DNA of 64,000 nt, taken from NCBI GenBank assembly GCA_963575645.1, contig OY754471.1:30140401-30204400 (forward strand), written 5' to 3'. A program made the position numbers and the translations under genes. Below, piece by piece: positions 1-12,839 of the stretch (position 1 is the first letter of the stretch; each line of letters opens with the position of its first letter). Source of the stretch: Xanthostigma xanthostigma. Taxonomy: Eukaryota; Arthropoda; Insecta; Raphidioptera; Raphidiidae. The notes below the pieces were generated by a model. That model was not told the origin of the DNA. It was given only the letters and a program-made list of their open reading frames with translations, and searched no databases.

Positions 1-1
1 C

Positions 2-166
2 AATTGTCGTGAAGCATGTAAAAACTGCTTGTTTGTGTTAAAATAATGGTTAATATGCAGTTTGCAATTTCTTATGAGAGAATGATCCAAACCTGAATTG
101 TATAGTGTAAATAGACTGACCTTCATGAAATAAAGCAATTTTTCCTATAAAGACTCATTTGCACCT
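2..166 (+). repeat. Example 165-bp monomer defining the phase
   Basis: This is the first complete monomer, running from aattgtc to the base before the next aattgtc at 167. Monomers differ mainly at four places. The left edge reads acgcaattgtcgtgaag, acctaattgtcataaag, acctaattgtcgtaaag or cccctaattgtcataaag. The 31-58 block reads ttaaaataatggttaat or tgaaaatgatagtaaat. The 101-130 block contains taccctcatgaaat, tacctttgtaaaat or gaaagtagacttaccttt. The 141-150 block reads tgcctataag, tgcttataag, tgccgataag, tggctattaag or tgcctttaag. These recur in fixed neighbour combinations, which is what reveals the higher-order structure. Confidence 0.95.
65..84. other. 20-bp imperfect palindrome present in nearly every monomer (first instance)
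   Basis: The consensus cattttcttatgagagaatg (monomer 64-83) has the reverse complement cattctctcataagaaaatg and agrees at 16 of 20 positions, that is 8 of 10 symmetric pairs. It recurs in almost all ~388 monomers; exceptions include ttttcaatgagag and ttttctaatgagag forms. This first instance reads caatttcttatgagagaatg, one base off consensus. Short dyads are known in several centromeric satellites and may form hairpins or bind dimeric proteins. Either role here is inference. Confidence 0.7.
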
Positions 167-1089
167 AATTGTCGTAAAGCATGAAAAAAATGCTTGTCTG
201 CGTTTAAATAATGGTTAATATGCTGTTTGCATTTTCTTATGAGAGAATGATCCAAACCTGAATGTTATAGTGTAAATTGACTAACCCTCATGAAATAAAG
301 CAATTTTGCCTATAAAGACTCATTTGCACCTAATTGTCATAAAGCATGTAAAAACTGCTTGTATGCGTTAAAATAATGGTTAATATGCAGTTTGCATTTT
401 CTTATGAGAGAATGATCCAAACCTGAATGTTATAATGTAAATAGACCTACCTTTGTAAAATAAAGCAATTTTGCCTATAAGGACTCATTTGCACGCAATT
501 GTCGTGAAGCATGTAAAAACTGCTTGTCTGCGTGAAAATGATAGTAAATATGCAGTTTGCATTTTCTTATGAGAGAATGATCCAAACCTGAATGTTATAG
601 TTTTAATAGACTTACCCTCATGAAATAAAGCAATTTTGGCTATAAAGACTCATTTGCACCTAATTGTCGTAAAGCATGTAAAAACTGCTTGTCTTTGTGA
701 AAATGATAGTCAATATTCAGTTTGCATTTTCAATGAGAGAATATGCCAAACCTGAATGTTATAGTGTAAATAGACTAACCTGCATGAAATAAAGCATTTT
801 TGCCTATAAGGACCCATTTGCCCCTAATTGTCATAAAGCATGTAAAAACTGCTTGTATGCGTTAAAATAATGGTTAATATGCAGTTTGCATTTTCTTATG
901 AGAGAATGATCCAAACCTGAATGTTATAGTGTAAAAAGACTTACCCTCATGAAATAAAGCAATTTTGCCTATAAGGACTCATTTGCACCTAATTGTCATA
1001 AAGCATGTAAAAACTGCTTGTCTGCGTTAAAATAAAAGTTAATATGCAGTTTGCATTTTCTTATGAGAGAATGATACAAACCTGAATGT

Positions 1090-1260
1090 TTTAGTGAAAG
1101 TAGACTTACCTTTGTGAAATAAAACAATTTTGCCTTTAAGGACTTATTTCCACCTAATTGTCGTAAAACATGTGAAAACTGCTTGTCTGCGTGAAAATGA
1201 TAGTAAATATGCAGTTTGCATTTTCTTATAAGAGAATGATCCAAACCTGAATGTTATAGT
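1090..1260 (+). repeat. Divergent monomer class with gaaagtagac and gcctttaagg
   Basis: This class reads gaaagtagacttaccttt, gtgaaataaaacaatttt and tgcctttaaggactta, usually with tttccacc and gtaaaacatgtg to its right. It recurs roughly 38 times by eye, for example near 1096, 6541, 7370, 8521, 12650, 14957, 20070, 24851, 28480, 32768, 35078, 44650, 46625, 52400, 54375 and 63118. It is the most distinct subfamily. On the minus strand the change from ctataag to ctttaag removes an in-frame stop, which is why most of the longer open frames begin or run through it. Confidence 0.85.
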
Positions 1261-1320
1261 GTAAATAGACTTACCTTTGCAAAATAAAGCAATTTTGCTT
1301 ATAAGGACTCATTTGCACGC

Positions 1321-4300
1321 AATTGTCGTGAAGCATGTAAAAACTGCTTGTCTGCGTTTAAATAATGGTTAATATGCAGTTTGCATTTTCTTATGAGAGA
1401 ATGATCCAAACCTGAATGTTATAGTGTAAATAGACTTACCTTCATAAAATAAAGCAATTTTGACGATAAGGACTCATTTGCCCCTAATTGTCATAAAGCA
1501 TGTAAAAACTGCTTGTCTGCGTTAATATAATGGTTAATATGCAGTTTACATTTTCTTATGAGAGAATGATCCAAACCTGAATGTTATAGTGTAAATAGAC
1601 TTACCTTTGTAAAATGAAGCAATTTTGCCTATAAGGACTCATTTGCACCTAATTGTCATAAAACATGTAAAAACTGCTTGTATGCGTTAAAATAATGGTT
1701 AATATGCAGTTTGCATTTTCTTATGAGAGAATGATCCAAACCTGAATGTTATAGTGAAAGTAGACTTACCTTTGTAAAATAAAGCAATTTTGCCTATAAG
1801 GACTCATTTGCACGCAATTGTCGTGAAGCATGTAAAAACTGCTTGTCTGCGTGAAAATGATAGTTAATATGCAGTTTGCATTTTCTTATGAGAGAATGAT
1901 CCAAACCTGAATGTTATAGTTTAAATAGACTTACCCTCATGAAATAAAGCAATTTTGGCTATTAAGACTCATTTGCACCTAATTGTCGTAAAGCATGTAA
2001 AAACTGCTTTCCTGCGTTTAAATAATGGTTAATATGCAGTTTGCATTTTCATATGAGAGAATGATCCAAACCTGAATGTTATAGTGTAAATAGACTTACC
2101 TTCATAAAATAAAGCAATTTTGACGATAAGGACTCATTTGCCCCTAATTGTCATAAAGCATGTAAAAACTGCTTGTCTGCGTTAATATAATGGTTAATAT
2201 GCAGTTTACATTTTCTTATGAGAGAATGATCCAAACCTGAATGTTATAGTGTAAATAGACTTACCTTTGTAAAATGAAGCAATTTTGCCTATAAGGACTC
2301 ATTTGCACCTAATTGTCATAAAACATGTAAAAACTGCTTGTATGCGTTAAAATAATGGTTAATATGCAGTTTGCATTTTCTTATGAGAGAATGATCCAAA
2401 CCTGAATGTTATAGTGAAAGTAGACTTACCTTTGTAAAATAAAGCAATTTTGCCTATAAGGACTCATTTGCACGCAATTGTCGTGAAGCATGTAAAAACT
2501 GCTTGTCTGCGTGAAAATGATAGTTAATATGCAGTTTGCATTTTCTTATGAGAGAATGATCCAAACCTGAATGTTATAGTTTAAATAGACTTACCCTCAT
2601 GAAATAAAGCAATTTTGGCTATTAAGACTCATTTGCACGCAATTGTCGTGAAGCATGTAAAAACTGCTTGTCTGCGTTTAAATAATGGTTAATATGCAGT
2701 TTGCATTTTCTTATGAGAGAATGATCCAAACCTGAATGTTATAGTGTAAATAGACTTACCTTCATAAAATAAAGCAATTTTGACGATAAGGACTCATTTG
2801 CCCCTAATTGTCATAAAGCATGTAAAAACTGCTTGTCTGCGTTAATATAATGGTTAATATGCAGTTTACATTTTCTTATGAGAGAATGATCCAAACCTGA
2901 ATGTTATAGTGTAAATAGACTTACCTTTGTAAAATGAAGCAATTTTGCCTATAAGGACTCATTTGCACCTAATTGTCATAAAACATGTAAAAACTGCTTG
3001 TATGCGTTAAAATAATGGCTAATATGCAGTTTGCATTTTCTTATGAGAGAATGATCCAAACCTGAATGTTATAGTGAAAGTAGACTTACCTTTGTAAAAT
3101 AAAGCAATTTTGCCTATAAGGACTCATTTGCACGCAATTGTCGTGAAGCATGTAAAAACTGCTTGTCTGCGTGAAAATGATAGTTAATATGCAGTTTGCA
3201 TTTTCTTATGAGAGAATGATCCAAACCTGAATGTTATAGTTTAAATAGACTTACCCTCATGAAATAAAGCAATTTTGGCTATTAAGACTCATTTGCACCT
3301 AATTGTCGTAAAGCATGTAAAAACTGCTTTCCTGCGTTTAAATAATGGTTAATATGCAGTTTGCATTTTCTTATGAGAGAATGATCCAAACCTGAATGTT
3401 ATAGTGTAAATAGACTTACCTTCATAAAATAAAGCAATTTTGACGATAAGGACTCATTTGCCCCTAATTGTCATAAAGCATGTAAAAACTGCTTGTCTGC
3501 GTTAATATAATGGTTAATATGCAGTTTACATTTTCTTATGAGAGAATGATCCAAACCTGAATGTTATAGTGTAAATAGACTTACCCTCATGAAATAAAGC
3601 AATTTTGCCTATAAGGACTCATTTGCACCTAATTGTCATAAAACATGTAAAAACTGCTTGTATGCGTTTAAATAATGGTTAATATGCAGTTTGCATTTTC
3701 TTATGAGAGAATGATCCAAACCTGAATGTTATAGTGAAAGTAGACTTACCTTTGTAAAATAAAGCAATTTTGCCTATAAGGACTCATTTGCACGCAATTG
3801 TCGTAAAGCATGTAAAAACTGCTTGTCTGCGTGAAAATGATAGTTAATATGCAGTTTGCATTTTCTTATGAGAGAATGATCCAAACCTGAATGTTATAGT
3901 TTAAATAGACTTACCCTCATGAAATAAAGCAATTTTGGCTATTAAGACTCATTTGCACCTAATTGTCGTAAAGCATGTAAAAACTGCTTTCCTGCGTTTA
4001 AATAATGGTTAATATGCAGTTTGCATTTTCTTATGAGAGAATGATCCAAACCTGAATGTTATAGTGTAAATAGACTTACCTTCATAAAATAAAGCAATTT
4101 TGACGATAAGGACTCATTTGCCCCTAATTGTCATAAAGCATGTAAAAACTGCTTGTCTGCGTTAATATAATGGTTAATATGCAGTTTACATTTTCTTATG
4201 AGAGAATGATCCAAACCTGAATGTTATAGTGTAAATAGACTTACCTTTGTAAAATGAAGCAATTTTGCCTATAAGGACTCATTTGCACCTAATTGTCATA

Positions 4301-4740
4301 AAACATGTAAAAACTGCTTGTATGCGTTAAAATAATGGTTAATATGCAGTTTGCATTTTCTTATGAGAGAATGATCCAAACCTGAATGTTATAGTGAAAG
4401 TAGACTTACCTTTGTAAAATAAAGCAATTTTGCCTATAAGGACTCATTTGCACGCAATTGTCGTGAAGCATGTAAAAACTGCTTGTCTGCGTGAAAATGA
4501 TAGTAAATATGTAGTTTGCATTTTCTTATGAGAGAATGATCCAAACCTGAATGTTATAGTTTAAATAGACTTACCCTCATGAAATAAAGCAATTTTGGCT
4601 ATTAAGACTCATTTGCACCTAATTGTCGTAAAGCATGTAAAAACTGCTTTCCTGCGTTTAAATAATGGTTAATATGCAGTTTGCATTTTCTTATAAGAGA
4701 ATGATCCAAACCTGAATGTTATAGTGTAAATAGACTTACC
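1321..4740 (+). repeat. 660-bp higher-order repeat (4 monomers), ~5.2 tandem units
   Basis: The diagnostic tgacgataag variant recurs at 1461, 2121, 2781, 3441 and 4101, exactly 660 bp apart, and the surrounding hundreds of bases are almost identical. Units run 1321-1980, 1981-2640, 2641-3300, 3301-3960 and 3961-4620, then a partial unit to 4740, where the variant changes to tgccgataag. Units starting at 1321 and 2641 open with gtcgtgaag and cttgtctg. Those at 1981, 3301, 3961 and 4621 open with gtcgtaaag and ctttcctg. Single differences mark units, for example ggctaat near 3018, ccctcatgaaat near 3585 and tatgtagtttg near 4508. The same four-monomer set occurs only once or twice per copy elsewhere (near 13.9-14.6, 34.0-34.7, 35.4-36.0 and 57.0-57.6 kb), so the expansion is local. 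Confidence 0.93.
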
Positions 4741-7600
4741 TTCATGAAATAAAGCAATTTTGCCGATAAGGACTCATTTGCCCCTAATTGTCATAAAGCA
4801 TGTAAAAACTGCTTGTATGCGTTAAAATAATGGTTAATATGCAGTTTGCATTTTCTTATGAGAGAATGATCCAAACCTGAATGTTATAGTGAAAATAGAC
4901 TTACCTTTGTAAAATAACGCAATTTTGCCTATAAGGACTTATTTGCACGCAATTGTCGTAAAGCATGTAAAAACTGCTTGTCTGCGTGAAAATGATAGTA
5001 AATATGCAGTTTGCATTTTCTTATGAGAGAATGATCCAAACCTGAATGTTATAGTGTAAATAGACTCACCTTTGTAAAATAAAGCAATTTTGCTTATAAG
5101 GACTCATTTGCACGCAATTGTCGTGAAGCATGTAAAAACTGCTTGTCTGCGTTAAAATAATGGTTAATATCCAGTTTGCATATTCTTATGAGAGAAAGAT
5201 CCAAACCTGAATGTTATAGTGTAAATAGACTTACCTTTGTAAAATAAAGCAATTTTGCTTATAAGGACTCTTTTGCACGCAATTGTCGTGAAGCATGTAA
5301 AAACTGCTTGTCTGCGTTAAAATAATGGTTAATATCCAGTTTGCATATTCTTATGAGAGAAAGATCCAAACCTGAATGTTATAGTGTAAATAGACTTACC
5401 CTCATGAAATAAAGCAATTTTGCCTATAAGGACTCATTTGCACCTAATTGTCATAAAGCATGTAAAAACTGCTTGTATGCGTTAAAATAATGGTTAATAT
5501 GCAGTTTGCATTTTCTTATGAGAGAATGATCCAAACCTGAATGTTATAGTGTAAATAGACTTACCTTTGTAAAATAAAGCAATTTTGCTTATAAGGAGTC
5601 ATTTGCACGCAATTGTCGTGAAGCATGTAAAAACTGCTTGTCTGCGTTAAAATAATGGTTAATATCCAGTTTGCATATTCTTATGAGAGAAAGATCCAAA
5701 CCTGAATGTTATAGTGTAAATAGACTTACCCTCATGAAATAAAGCAATTTTGCCTATAAGGACTCATTTGCACCTAATTGTCATAAAGCATGTAAAAACT
5801 GCTTGTATGCGTTAAAATAATGGTTAATATGCAGTTTGCATTTTCTTATGAGAGAATGATCCAAACCTGAATGTTATAGTGTAAATAGACTTATCTATGT
5901 AAAATAAAGCAATTTTGCCTATAAGGACTCATTTGCACGCAATTGTCGTGAAGCATGTAAGAACTGCTTGTCTGCGTGAAAATGATAGTAAATATGCAGT
6001 TTGCATTTTCTTATGAGAGAATGATCCAAACCTGAATGTTATAGTGTAAATAGACTTACCCTCATGAAATAAAGCAATTTTGCCTATAAACTCTCATTTG
6101 CCCCTAATTGTCGTAAAGCATGTAAAAACTGCTTGTCTGCGTTTAAATAATGGTTAATATGCAGTTTGCATTTTTTTATGAGAGAAAGATCCAAACCTGA
6201 ATGTTATAGTGTAAATAGACTTACCTTCATGAAATAAAGCAATTTTGCCTATAAGGACTCATTTGCCCCTAATTGTCATAAAGCATGTAAAAACTGCTTG
6301 TACGCGTTAAAATAATGGTTAATATGCAGATTGCATTTTCTTATGAGAGAATGACCCAAACCTGAATGTTATAGTGTAAATAGACTAACCTATGTAAAAT
6401 AAAGCAATTTTGCCTATAAGGACTCATTTGCACGCAATTGTCGTGAAGCATGTAAAAACTGCTTGTCTGCGTTAAAATAATGGTTAATATGCAGATTGCA
6501 TTTTCTTATGAGAGAATGATCCAAACCTGAATGTTATAGTGAAAGTAGACTTACCTTTGTGAAATAAAACAATTTTGCCTTTAAGGACTTATTTGCACCT
6601 AATTGTCGTAAAACATGTGAAAACTGCTTGTCTGCGTGAAAATGATAGTAAATATGCAATTTGCATTTTCTTATGAGAGAATGATCCAAACTTGAATGTT
6701 ATAGTGTAAATAGACTTACCTTTGTAAAATAAAGCAATTTTGCTTATAAGGACTCATTTGCACGCAATTGTCGTGAAGCATGTAAAAACTGCTTGTCTGT
6801 GTTAAAATAATGGTTAATATGCAGTTTGCATTTTCTTATGAGTGAATGATCCAAACCTGAATTGTATAGTGTAAATAGACTGACCCTCATGAAATAAAGC
6901 AATTTTGCCTATAAAGACTCATTTGCACCTAATTGTCGTAAAGCATGAAAAAAATGCTTGTCTGCGTTTAAATAATGGTAATATGCAGTTTGCATTTTCT
7001 TATGAGAGAATGATCCAAACCTGAATGTTATAGTGTAAATAGACTTAGCTTTGTAAAATAAAGCAATTTTGCCTATAAGGACTCATTTGCCCCTAATTGT
7101 CATAAAGCATGTAAAAACTGCTTGTATGCGTTAAAATAATGGTTAATATGCAGTTTGCATTTTCTTATGAGAGAATGATCCAAACCTGAATGTTATAGTG
7201 AAAATAGACTTACCTTTGTAAAATAACGCAATTTTGCCTATAAGGACTTATTTGCACGCAATTGTCGTAAAGCATGTAAAAACTGCTTGTCTGCGTTAAA
7301 ATAATGGTTAATATGCAGTTTGCATTTTTTTATGAGAGAATGATCCAAACCTGAATGTTATAGTGAAAGTAGACTTACCTTTGTGAAATAAAACAGTTTT
7401 GCCTTTAAGGACTTATTTCCACCTAATTGTCGTAAAACATGTGAAAACTGCTTGTCTGCGTGAAAATGATAGTAAATATGCAGTTTGCATTTTCTTATGA
7501 GAGAATGATCCAAACCTGAATGTTTTAGTGTAAATAGACTTACCCTCATGAAATAAAGCAATTTTGCCTATAAAGACTCATTTGCACCTAATTGTCATAA
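4741..7600 (+). repeat. Mixed satellite monomers right of the 660-bp array
   Basis: Ordinary 165-bp monomers without a long regular higher-order period. The stretch includes the tccagtttgcatattc variant cluster at 5.1-5.7 kb, a tgcagattgca variant near 6.3-6.5 kb, and gaaagtagac/aaacaatttt monomers near 6541 and 7370. Parts match 14.7-17 kb of copy B. No gene, RNA or non-satellite element is visible. Confidence 0.85.
5101..5890 (+). repeat. Local 165- and 330-bp duplication with tccagtttgcatattc variant
   Basis: Three nearly identical monomers begin (aattgtcgtg) at 5116, 5281 and 5611, each carrying ccagtttgcatattc and agagaaagatcc. The first two are adjacent (165 bp). The third is 330 bp on, and about 5218-5560 matches about 5548-5890. 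The catattc form is rare elsewhere in the window, so this looks like a private local amplification in copy A. Confidence 0.85.
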
Positions 7601-8894
7601 AGCATGTAAAAACTGCTTGTATGCGTTAAAATGATAGTAAATATGCAGTTTGCATTTTCTTATGAGAAAATGATCCAAACCTGAATGTTATAGTGTAAAT
7701 AGACTTACCCTCATGAAATAAAGCAATTTTGCCTATAAGGACTCATTTGCACGCAATTGTCGTAAAGCAGGTAAAAACTGCTTGTCTGCGTTAAAATAAT
7801 GGTTAATATGCAGTTTGCATTTTCTTATGAGAGAATGATCCAAACCTGAATGTTTTAGTGTAAATAGACTTACCCTCATGAAATAAAGCAATTTTGCCTA
7901 TAAAGACTCATTTGCCCCTAATTGTCGTAAAGCATGTAAAAAACTGCTTGTCTGCGTTTAAATAATGGTTAATATGCAGTATACATTTTCTAATGAGAGA
8001 AAGATCCAAACCTGAATGTTATAGTGTAAATAGACTTACCCTCATGAAATAAAGCAATTTTGCCTATAAAGACTCATTTGCACCTAATTGTCGTAAAGCA
8101 TAAAAAAACTGCTTGTCTGCGTTTAAATAATGGTTAATATGCAGTTTGCATTTTCTTATGAGAGAATGATCCAAACCTGAATGTTATAGTGTAAATAGAC
8201 TTACCTTTGTAAAATAAAGCAATTTTGCCTATAAGGACTCATTTGCACGCAATTGTCGTGAAGCATGTAAAAACTGCTTGTCTGCGTGAAAATGATAGTA
8301 AATATGCAGTTTGCATTTTCTTATGAGAGAATGATCCAAACCTGAATGTTATAGTGTAAATAGACTAAACCTCATAAAATAAAGCAATTTTGCCTATAAG
8401 GACTCATTTGCACGCAATTGTCGTAAAGCATGTAAAAACTGCTTGTATGCGTTAAAATAATGGTTAATATGCAGTTTGCATTTTCTTATGAGAGAAAGAT
8501 CCAAACCTGAATGTTATAGTGAAAGTAGACTTACCTTTGTGAAATAAAACAATTTTGCCTTTAAGGACTTATTTCCACCTAATTGTCGTAAAACATGTAA
8601 AAACTGCTTGTCTGCGTTAAAATAATGGTTAATATGCCGTTTGCATTTTCTTATGAGAGAATGATCCAAACCTGAATTGTATAGTGTAAATAGACTGACC
8701 CTCATGAAATAAAGCAATTTTGCCTATAAGGACTCATTTGCACCTAATTGTCATAAAGCATGTAAAAACTGCTTGTATGCGTTAAAATAATGGTTAATAT
8801 GCAGTTTGCATTTTCTTATGTGAGAATGATCCAAACCTGAATGTTATAGTGTAAATAGACTAACCCTCATGAAATAAAGCAATTTTGCCGATAA

Positions 8895-9050
8895 GGACTC
8901 ATTTTCCCCTAATTGTCATAAAGCATGTAAAAACTGCTTGTATGCTTTAAAATAATGGTTAATATGCAGTTTGCTTTTTCTTATGAGAGAATGATCCAAA
9001 CCTGAATGTATAGTGTAAATAGACTTACCTTTGTAAAATGAAGCAATTTT
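8895..9050 (+). repeat. Landmark monomer pair: cattttcccctaattg + gctttttc + gaatgtatagtg
   Basis: A linked set of rare variants (cattttcccc, tatgctttaaaat, gctttttcttatg, and gaatgtatagtg with one base missing) marks one monomer and its right neighbour. It recurs about 12 times, near 8.9, 18.3, 20.6, 25.2, 28.9, 40.2, 42.2, 45.2, 47.2, 52.9, 61.4 and 63.7 kb. In nearly every case it is followed by gaagcaattttg and ataagcactc. It is a convenient anchor for aligning higher-order units. No function is implied. Confidence 0.85.
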
Positions 9051-9370
9051 GCCTATAAGCACTCATTTGCACGCAATTGTCGTGAAGCATGTAAAAACTG
9101 CTTGTCTGCGTTAAAATAATGGTTAATATGCAGTTTGCATTTTCTTATGAGAGAATGATCCAAACCTGAATGTTATAGTGTAAATAGACTTACCCTCATG
9201 AAATAAAGCAATTTTGCCTATAAGGACTCATTTGCACCTAATTGTCATAAAGCATGTAAAAACTGCTTGTATGCGTTAAAATAATGGTTAATATGCAGTA
9301 TGCATTTTCTTATGAGAGAATGATCCAAACCTGAATGTTATAGTGTAAATAGACTTATCTATGTAAAATA

Positions 9371-10200
9371 AAACAATTTTGCCTATAAGGACTCATTTGC
9401 ACGCAATTGTCGTGAAGCATGTAAGAACTGCTTGTCTGCGTGAAAATGATAGTAAATATGCAGTTTGCATTTTCTTATGAGAGAATGATCCAAACCTGAA
9501 TGTTTTAGTGTTAATAGGCTTACCCTCATGAAATAAAGCAATTTTGCCTATAAGGACACATTTGCACGCAATTGTCGTAAAGCATGTAAAAACTGCTTGT
9601 CTGCGTTAAAATAATGGTTAATATGCAGTATGCATTTTCTTATGAGAGAAAAATCCAAACCTGAATGTTATAGTGTAAATAGACTTACCCTCATGAAATA
9701 AAGCAATTTTGCCTATAAAGACTCATTTGCACCTAATTGTCGTAAAGCATGAAAAAACTGCTTGTCTGCGTTTAAATAATAGTTAATTGCAGTTTGCATT
9801 TTCTTATGAGAGAATGATCCAAACCTGAATGTTATAATGTAAATAGACTTAACTTTGTAAAATAAAGCAATTTTGCCTATAAGGACTCATTTGCACGCAA
9901 TTGTCGTGAAGCATGTAAAAACTGCTTGTCTGCGTGAAAATGATAGTAAATATGCAGTTTGCATTTTCTTTTGAGAGAATGATCCAAACCTGAATGTTTT
10001 AGTGTTAATAGGCTTACCCTCATGAAATAAAGCAATTTTGCCTATAAGGACACATTTGCACGCAATTGTCGTAAAGCATGTAAAAACTGCTTGTCTGCGT
10101 TAAAATAATGGTTAATATGCAGTATGCATTTTCTTATGAGAGAAAAATCCAAACCTGAATGTTATAGTGTAAATAGACTTACCCTCATGAAATAAAGCAA
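9371..10200 (+). repeat. Local ~494-bp (3-monomer) tandem duplication
   Basis: The rare block tgttttagtgttaatagg at 9501 recurs at 9995, and each is followed by ggacacatttgcacgc, a cagtatgcatt monomer and agagaaaaatcc. About 9371-9706 matches about 9865-10200. The spacing is one base short of three monomers because the intervening monomer reads gttaattgcag instead of gttaatatgcag. The corresponding part of the next super-repeat (29.3-30.3 kb) has a different arrangement. Confidence 0.85.
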
Positions 10201-12839
10201 ATTTGCCTATTAAGACTCATTTGCACCTAATTGTCTCAAAGCATGTAAAAACTGCTTGTCTGCGTTAAAATAATGGTTAATATGCAGTTTTCAATTTCTT
10301 ATGAGAGAATGATCCAAACCTGAATGTTATAGTGAAAGTAGACTTACCTTTGTGAAATAAAGAAATTTTGCCTATAAGGACTCATTTGCCCCTAATTGTG
10401 ATAAAGCATGTAAAAACTGCTTGTCTGCGTTAAAATAGTGGTTAATATGCAGTTTGCATTTTCTTATGAGAGAATGATCCAAACCTGAATGTTATAGTGA
10501 AAATAGACTTACCTTTGTATTATAACGCAATTTAGCCAATAAGGACTCATTTGCAGGCAATTGTCGTGAAGCATGTAAAAACTGCTTGTCTGCGTTAAAA
10601 TAAAGGTTAATATGCAGTTTGCATTTTCTTATGAGAGAATGATCCAAACCTGAATGTTTTAGTGTAAATAGACTTACCCTCATGAAATAAAGCAATTTTG
10701 CCTATATAGACTCATTTGCACCTAATTGTCATAAAGCATGTAAATACTGCTTGTATGCGTTAAAATGATAGTAAATATGCAGTGTGCATTTTCTTATAAG
10801 AGAATGATCCAACACTGAATGTTATAGTGTAAATAGACTTACCTTTGTAAAATAAAGCAATTTTGCCTATAAGGACTCATTTGCACCTAATTGTCATAAA
10901 GCATGTAAAAACTGCTTGTATGCGTTAAAATAATGGTTAAGATGCAGTTTGCATTTTCTTATGAGAGAATGATCCAATCCTGAATGTTATAGTGAAAGTA
11001 GACCCTACCTTTGTGAAATAAAACAATTTTGCCTTTAAGGACTTATTTCCACCTAATTGTCGTAAAACATGTGAAAACTGCTTGTCTGCGTGAAAAAGAT
11101 AGTAAATATGCAGTTTGCATTTTCTTATGAGAGAATGATCCAAACCTGAATTTTATAGTGTAAATAGACTTACCTTTGTAAAATAAAGCAATTTTGCTTA
11201 TAAGGACTCATTTGCACGCAATTGTCGTGAAGCATGTAAAAACTTCTTGTATGCGTTAAAATAATGGTTAATATGCAGTTTGCATTTTCTTATGAGAAAA
11301 TGATCCAAACCTGAATTGTATAGTGTAAATAGACTGACCCTCATGAAATAAAGCAATTTTGCCTATAAAGACTCATTTGCACCTAATTGTCATAAAGCAT
11401 GTAAAAACTGCTTGTATGCGTTAAAATAATGGTTAATATGCAGTTTGCATTTTCTTATGAGAGAATGATCCAAACCTGAATGTTATAGTGAAGGTAGACT
11501 TACCTTTGTAAAATAAAGCAATTTTGCTTATAAGGAATCATTTGCACGCAATTGTCGTGAAGCATGTAAAAACTGCTTGTTTGTGTTAAAATAATGGTTA
11601 ATATGCAGTTTGCATTTTCTTATGAGAGAATGATCCAAACCTGAATTGTACAGTGTAAATAGACTGACCTTCATGAAATAAAGCAATTTTTCCTATAAAG
11701 ACTCATTTGCACCTAATTGTCGTAAAGCATGAAAAAAATGCTTGTCTGCGTTTAAATAATGGTTAATATGCAGTTTGCATTTTCTTATGAGAGAATGATC
11801 CAAACCTGAATTGTATAGTGTAAATTGACTAACCCTCATGAAATAAAGCAATTTTGCCTATAAAGACTCATTTGCACCTAATTGTCATAAAGCATGTAAA
11901 AACTGCTTGTATGCGTTAAAATAATGGTTAATATGCAGTTTGCATTTTCTTATGAGAGAATGATCCAAACCTGAATGTTATAATGTAAATAGACTTACCT
12001 TTGTAAAATAAAGCAATTTTGCCTATAAGGACTCATTTGCACGCAATTGTCGTGAAGCATGTAAAAACTGCTTGTCTGCGTGAAAATGATAGTAATTATG
12101 CAGTTTGCATTTTCTTATGAGAGAATGATCCAAACCTGAATGTTATAGTTTAAATAGACTTACCCTCATGAAATAAAGCAATTTTGGCTATAATGACTCA
12201 TTTGCACCTAATTGTCGTAAAGCATGTAAAAACTGCTTGTCTTCGTGAAAATGATAGTCAATATTCAGTTTGCATTTTCAATGAGAGAATAATCCAAACC
12301 TGAATGTTATAGTGTAAATAGACTAACCTGCATGAAATAAAGCAATTTTGCCTATAAGGACCCATTTTGCCCCTAATTGTCATAAAGCATGTAAAAACTG
12401 CTTGTATGCGTTAAAATAATGGTTAATATGCAGTTTGCATTTTCTTATGAGAGAATGATCCAAACCTGAATGTTATAGTGTAAATAGACTTACCCTCATG
12501 AAATAAAGCAATTTTGCCTATAAGGACTCATTTGCACCTAATTGTCATAAAGCATGTAAAAACTGCTTGTCTGCGTTAAAATAAAGGTTAATATGCAGTT
12601 TGCATTTTCTTATGAGAGAATGATACAAACCTGAATGTTTTAGTGAAAGTAGACTTACCTTTGTGAAATAAAACAATTTTGCCTTTAAGGACTTATTTCC
12701 ACCTAATTGTCGTAAAACATGTGAAAACTGCTTGTCTGCGTGAAAATGATAGTAAATATGCAGTTTGCATTTTCTTATGAGAGAATGATCCAAACCTGAA
12801 TGTTATAGTGTAAATAGACTTACCTTTGCAAAATAAAGC

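Larger units (their letters stand above)
1..11548 (+). repeat. Super-repeat copy A (short, rearranged, truncated at the window edge)
   Basis: Bases 1-1320 match 11549 to about 12869 at an offset of 11548, rising to 11549 after a one-base difference near 12365. Further right, the block near 6541 (gaaagtagac, then the tgcaatttgc variant and aaacttgaatg) matches near 16439 at about 9.9 kb. From about 7.6 kb the sequence matches 27.6 kb onward at an offset of 19959. Copy A is therefore a shorter version of the ~20-kb unit with its own internal 660-bp amplification. Its spacing to copy B (11548 bp) is about 70 monomers. The true left end lies outside the window. Confidence 0.7.

Noticed and set aside
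50-90. POU octamer-like gtttgcat and catttgca motifs as binding sites
   Set aside because: They match 7 of 8 bases and occur in every monomer of an A+T-rich repeat. There is no gene nearby to regulate.
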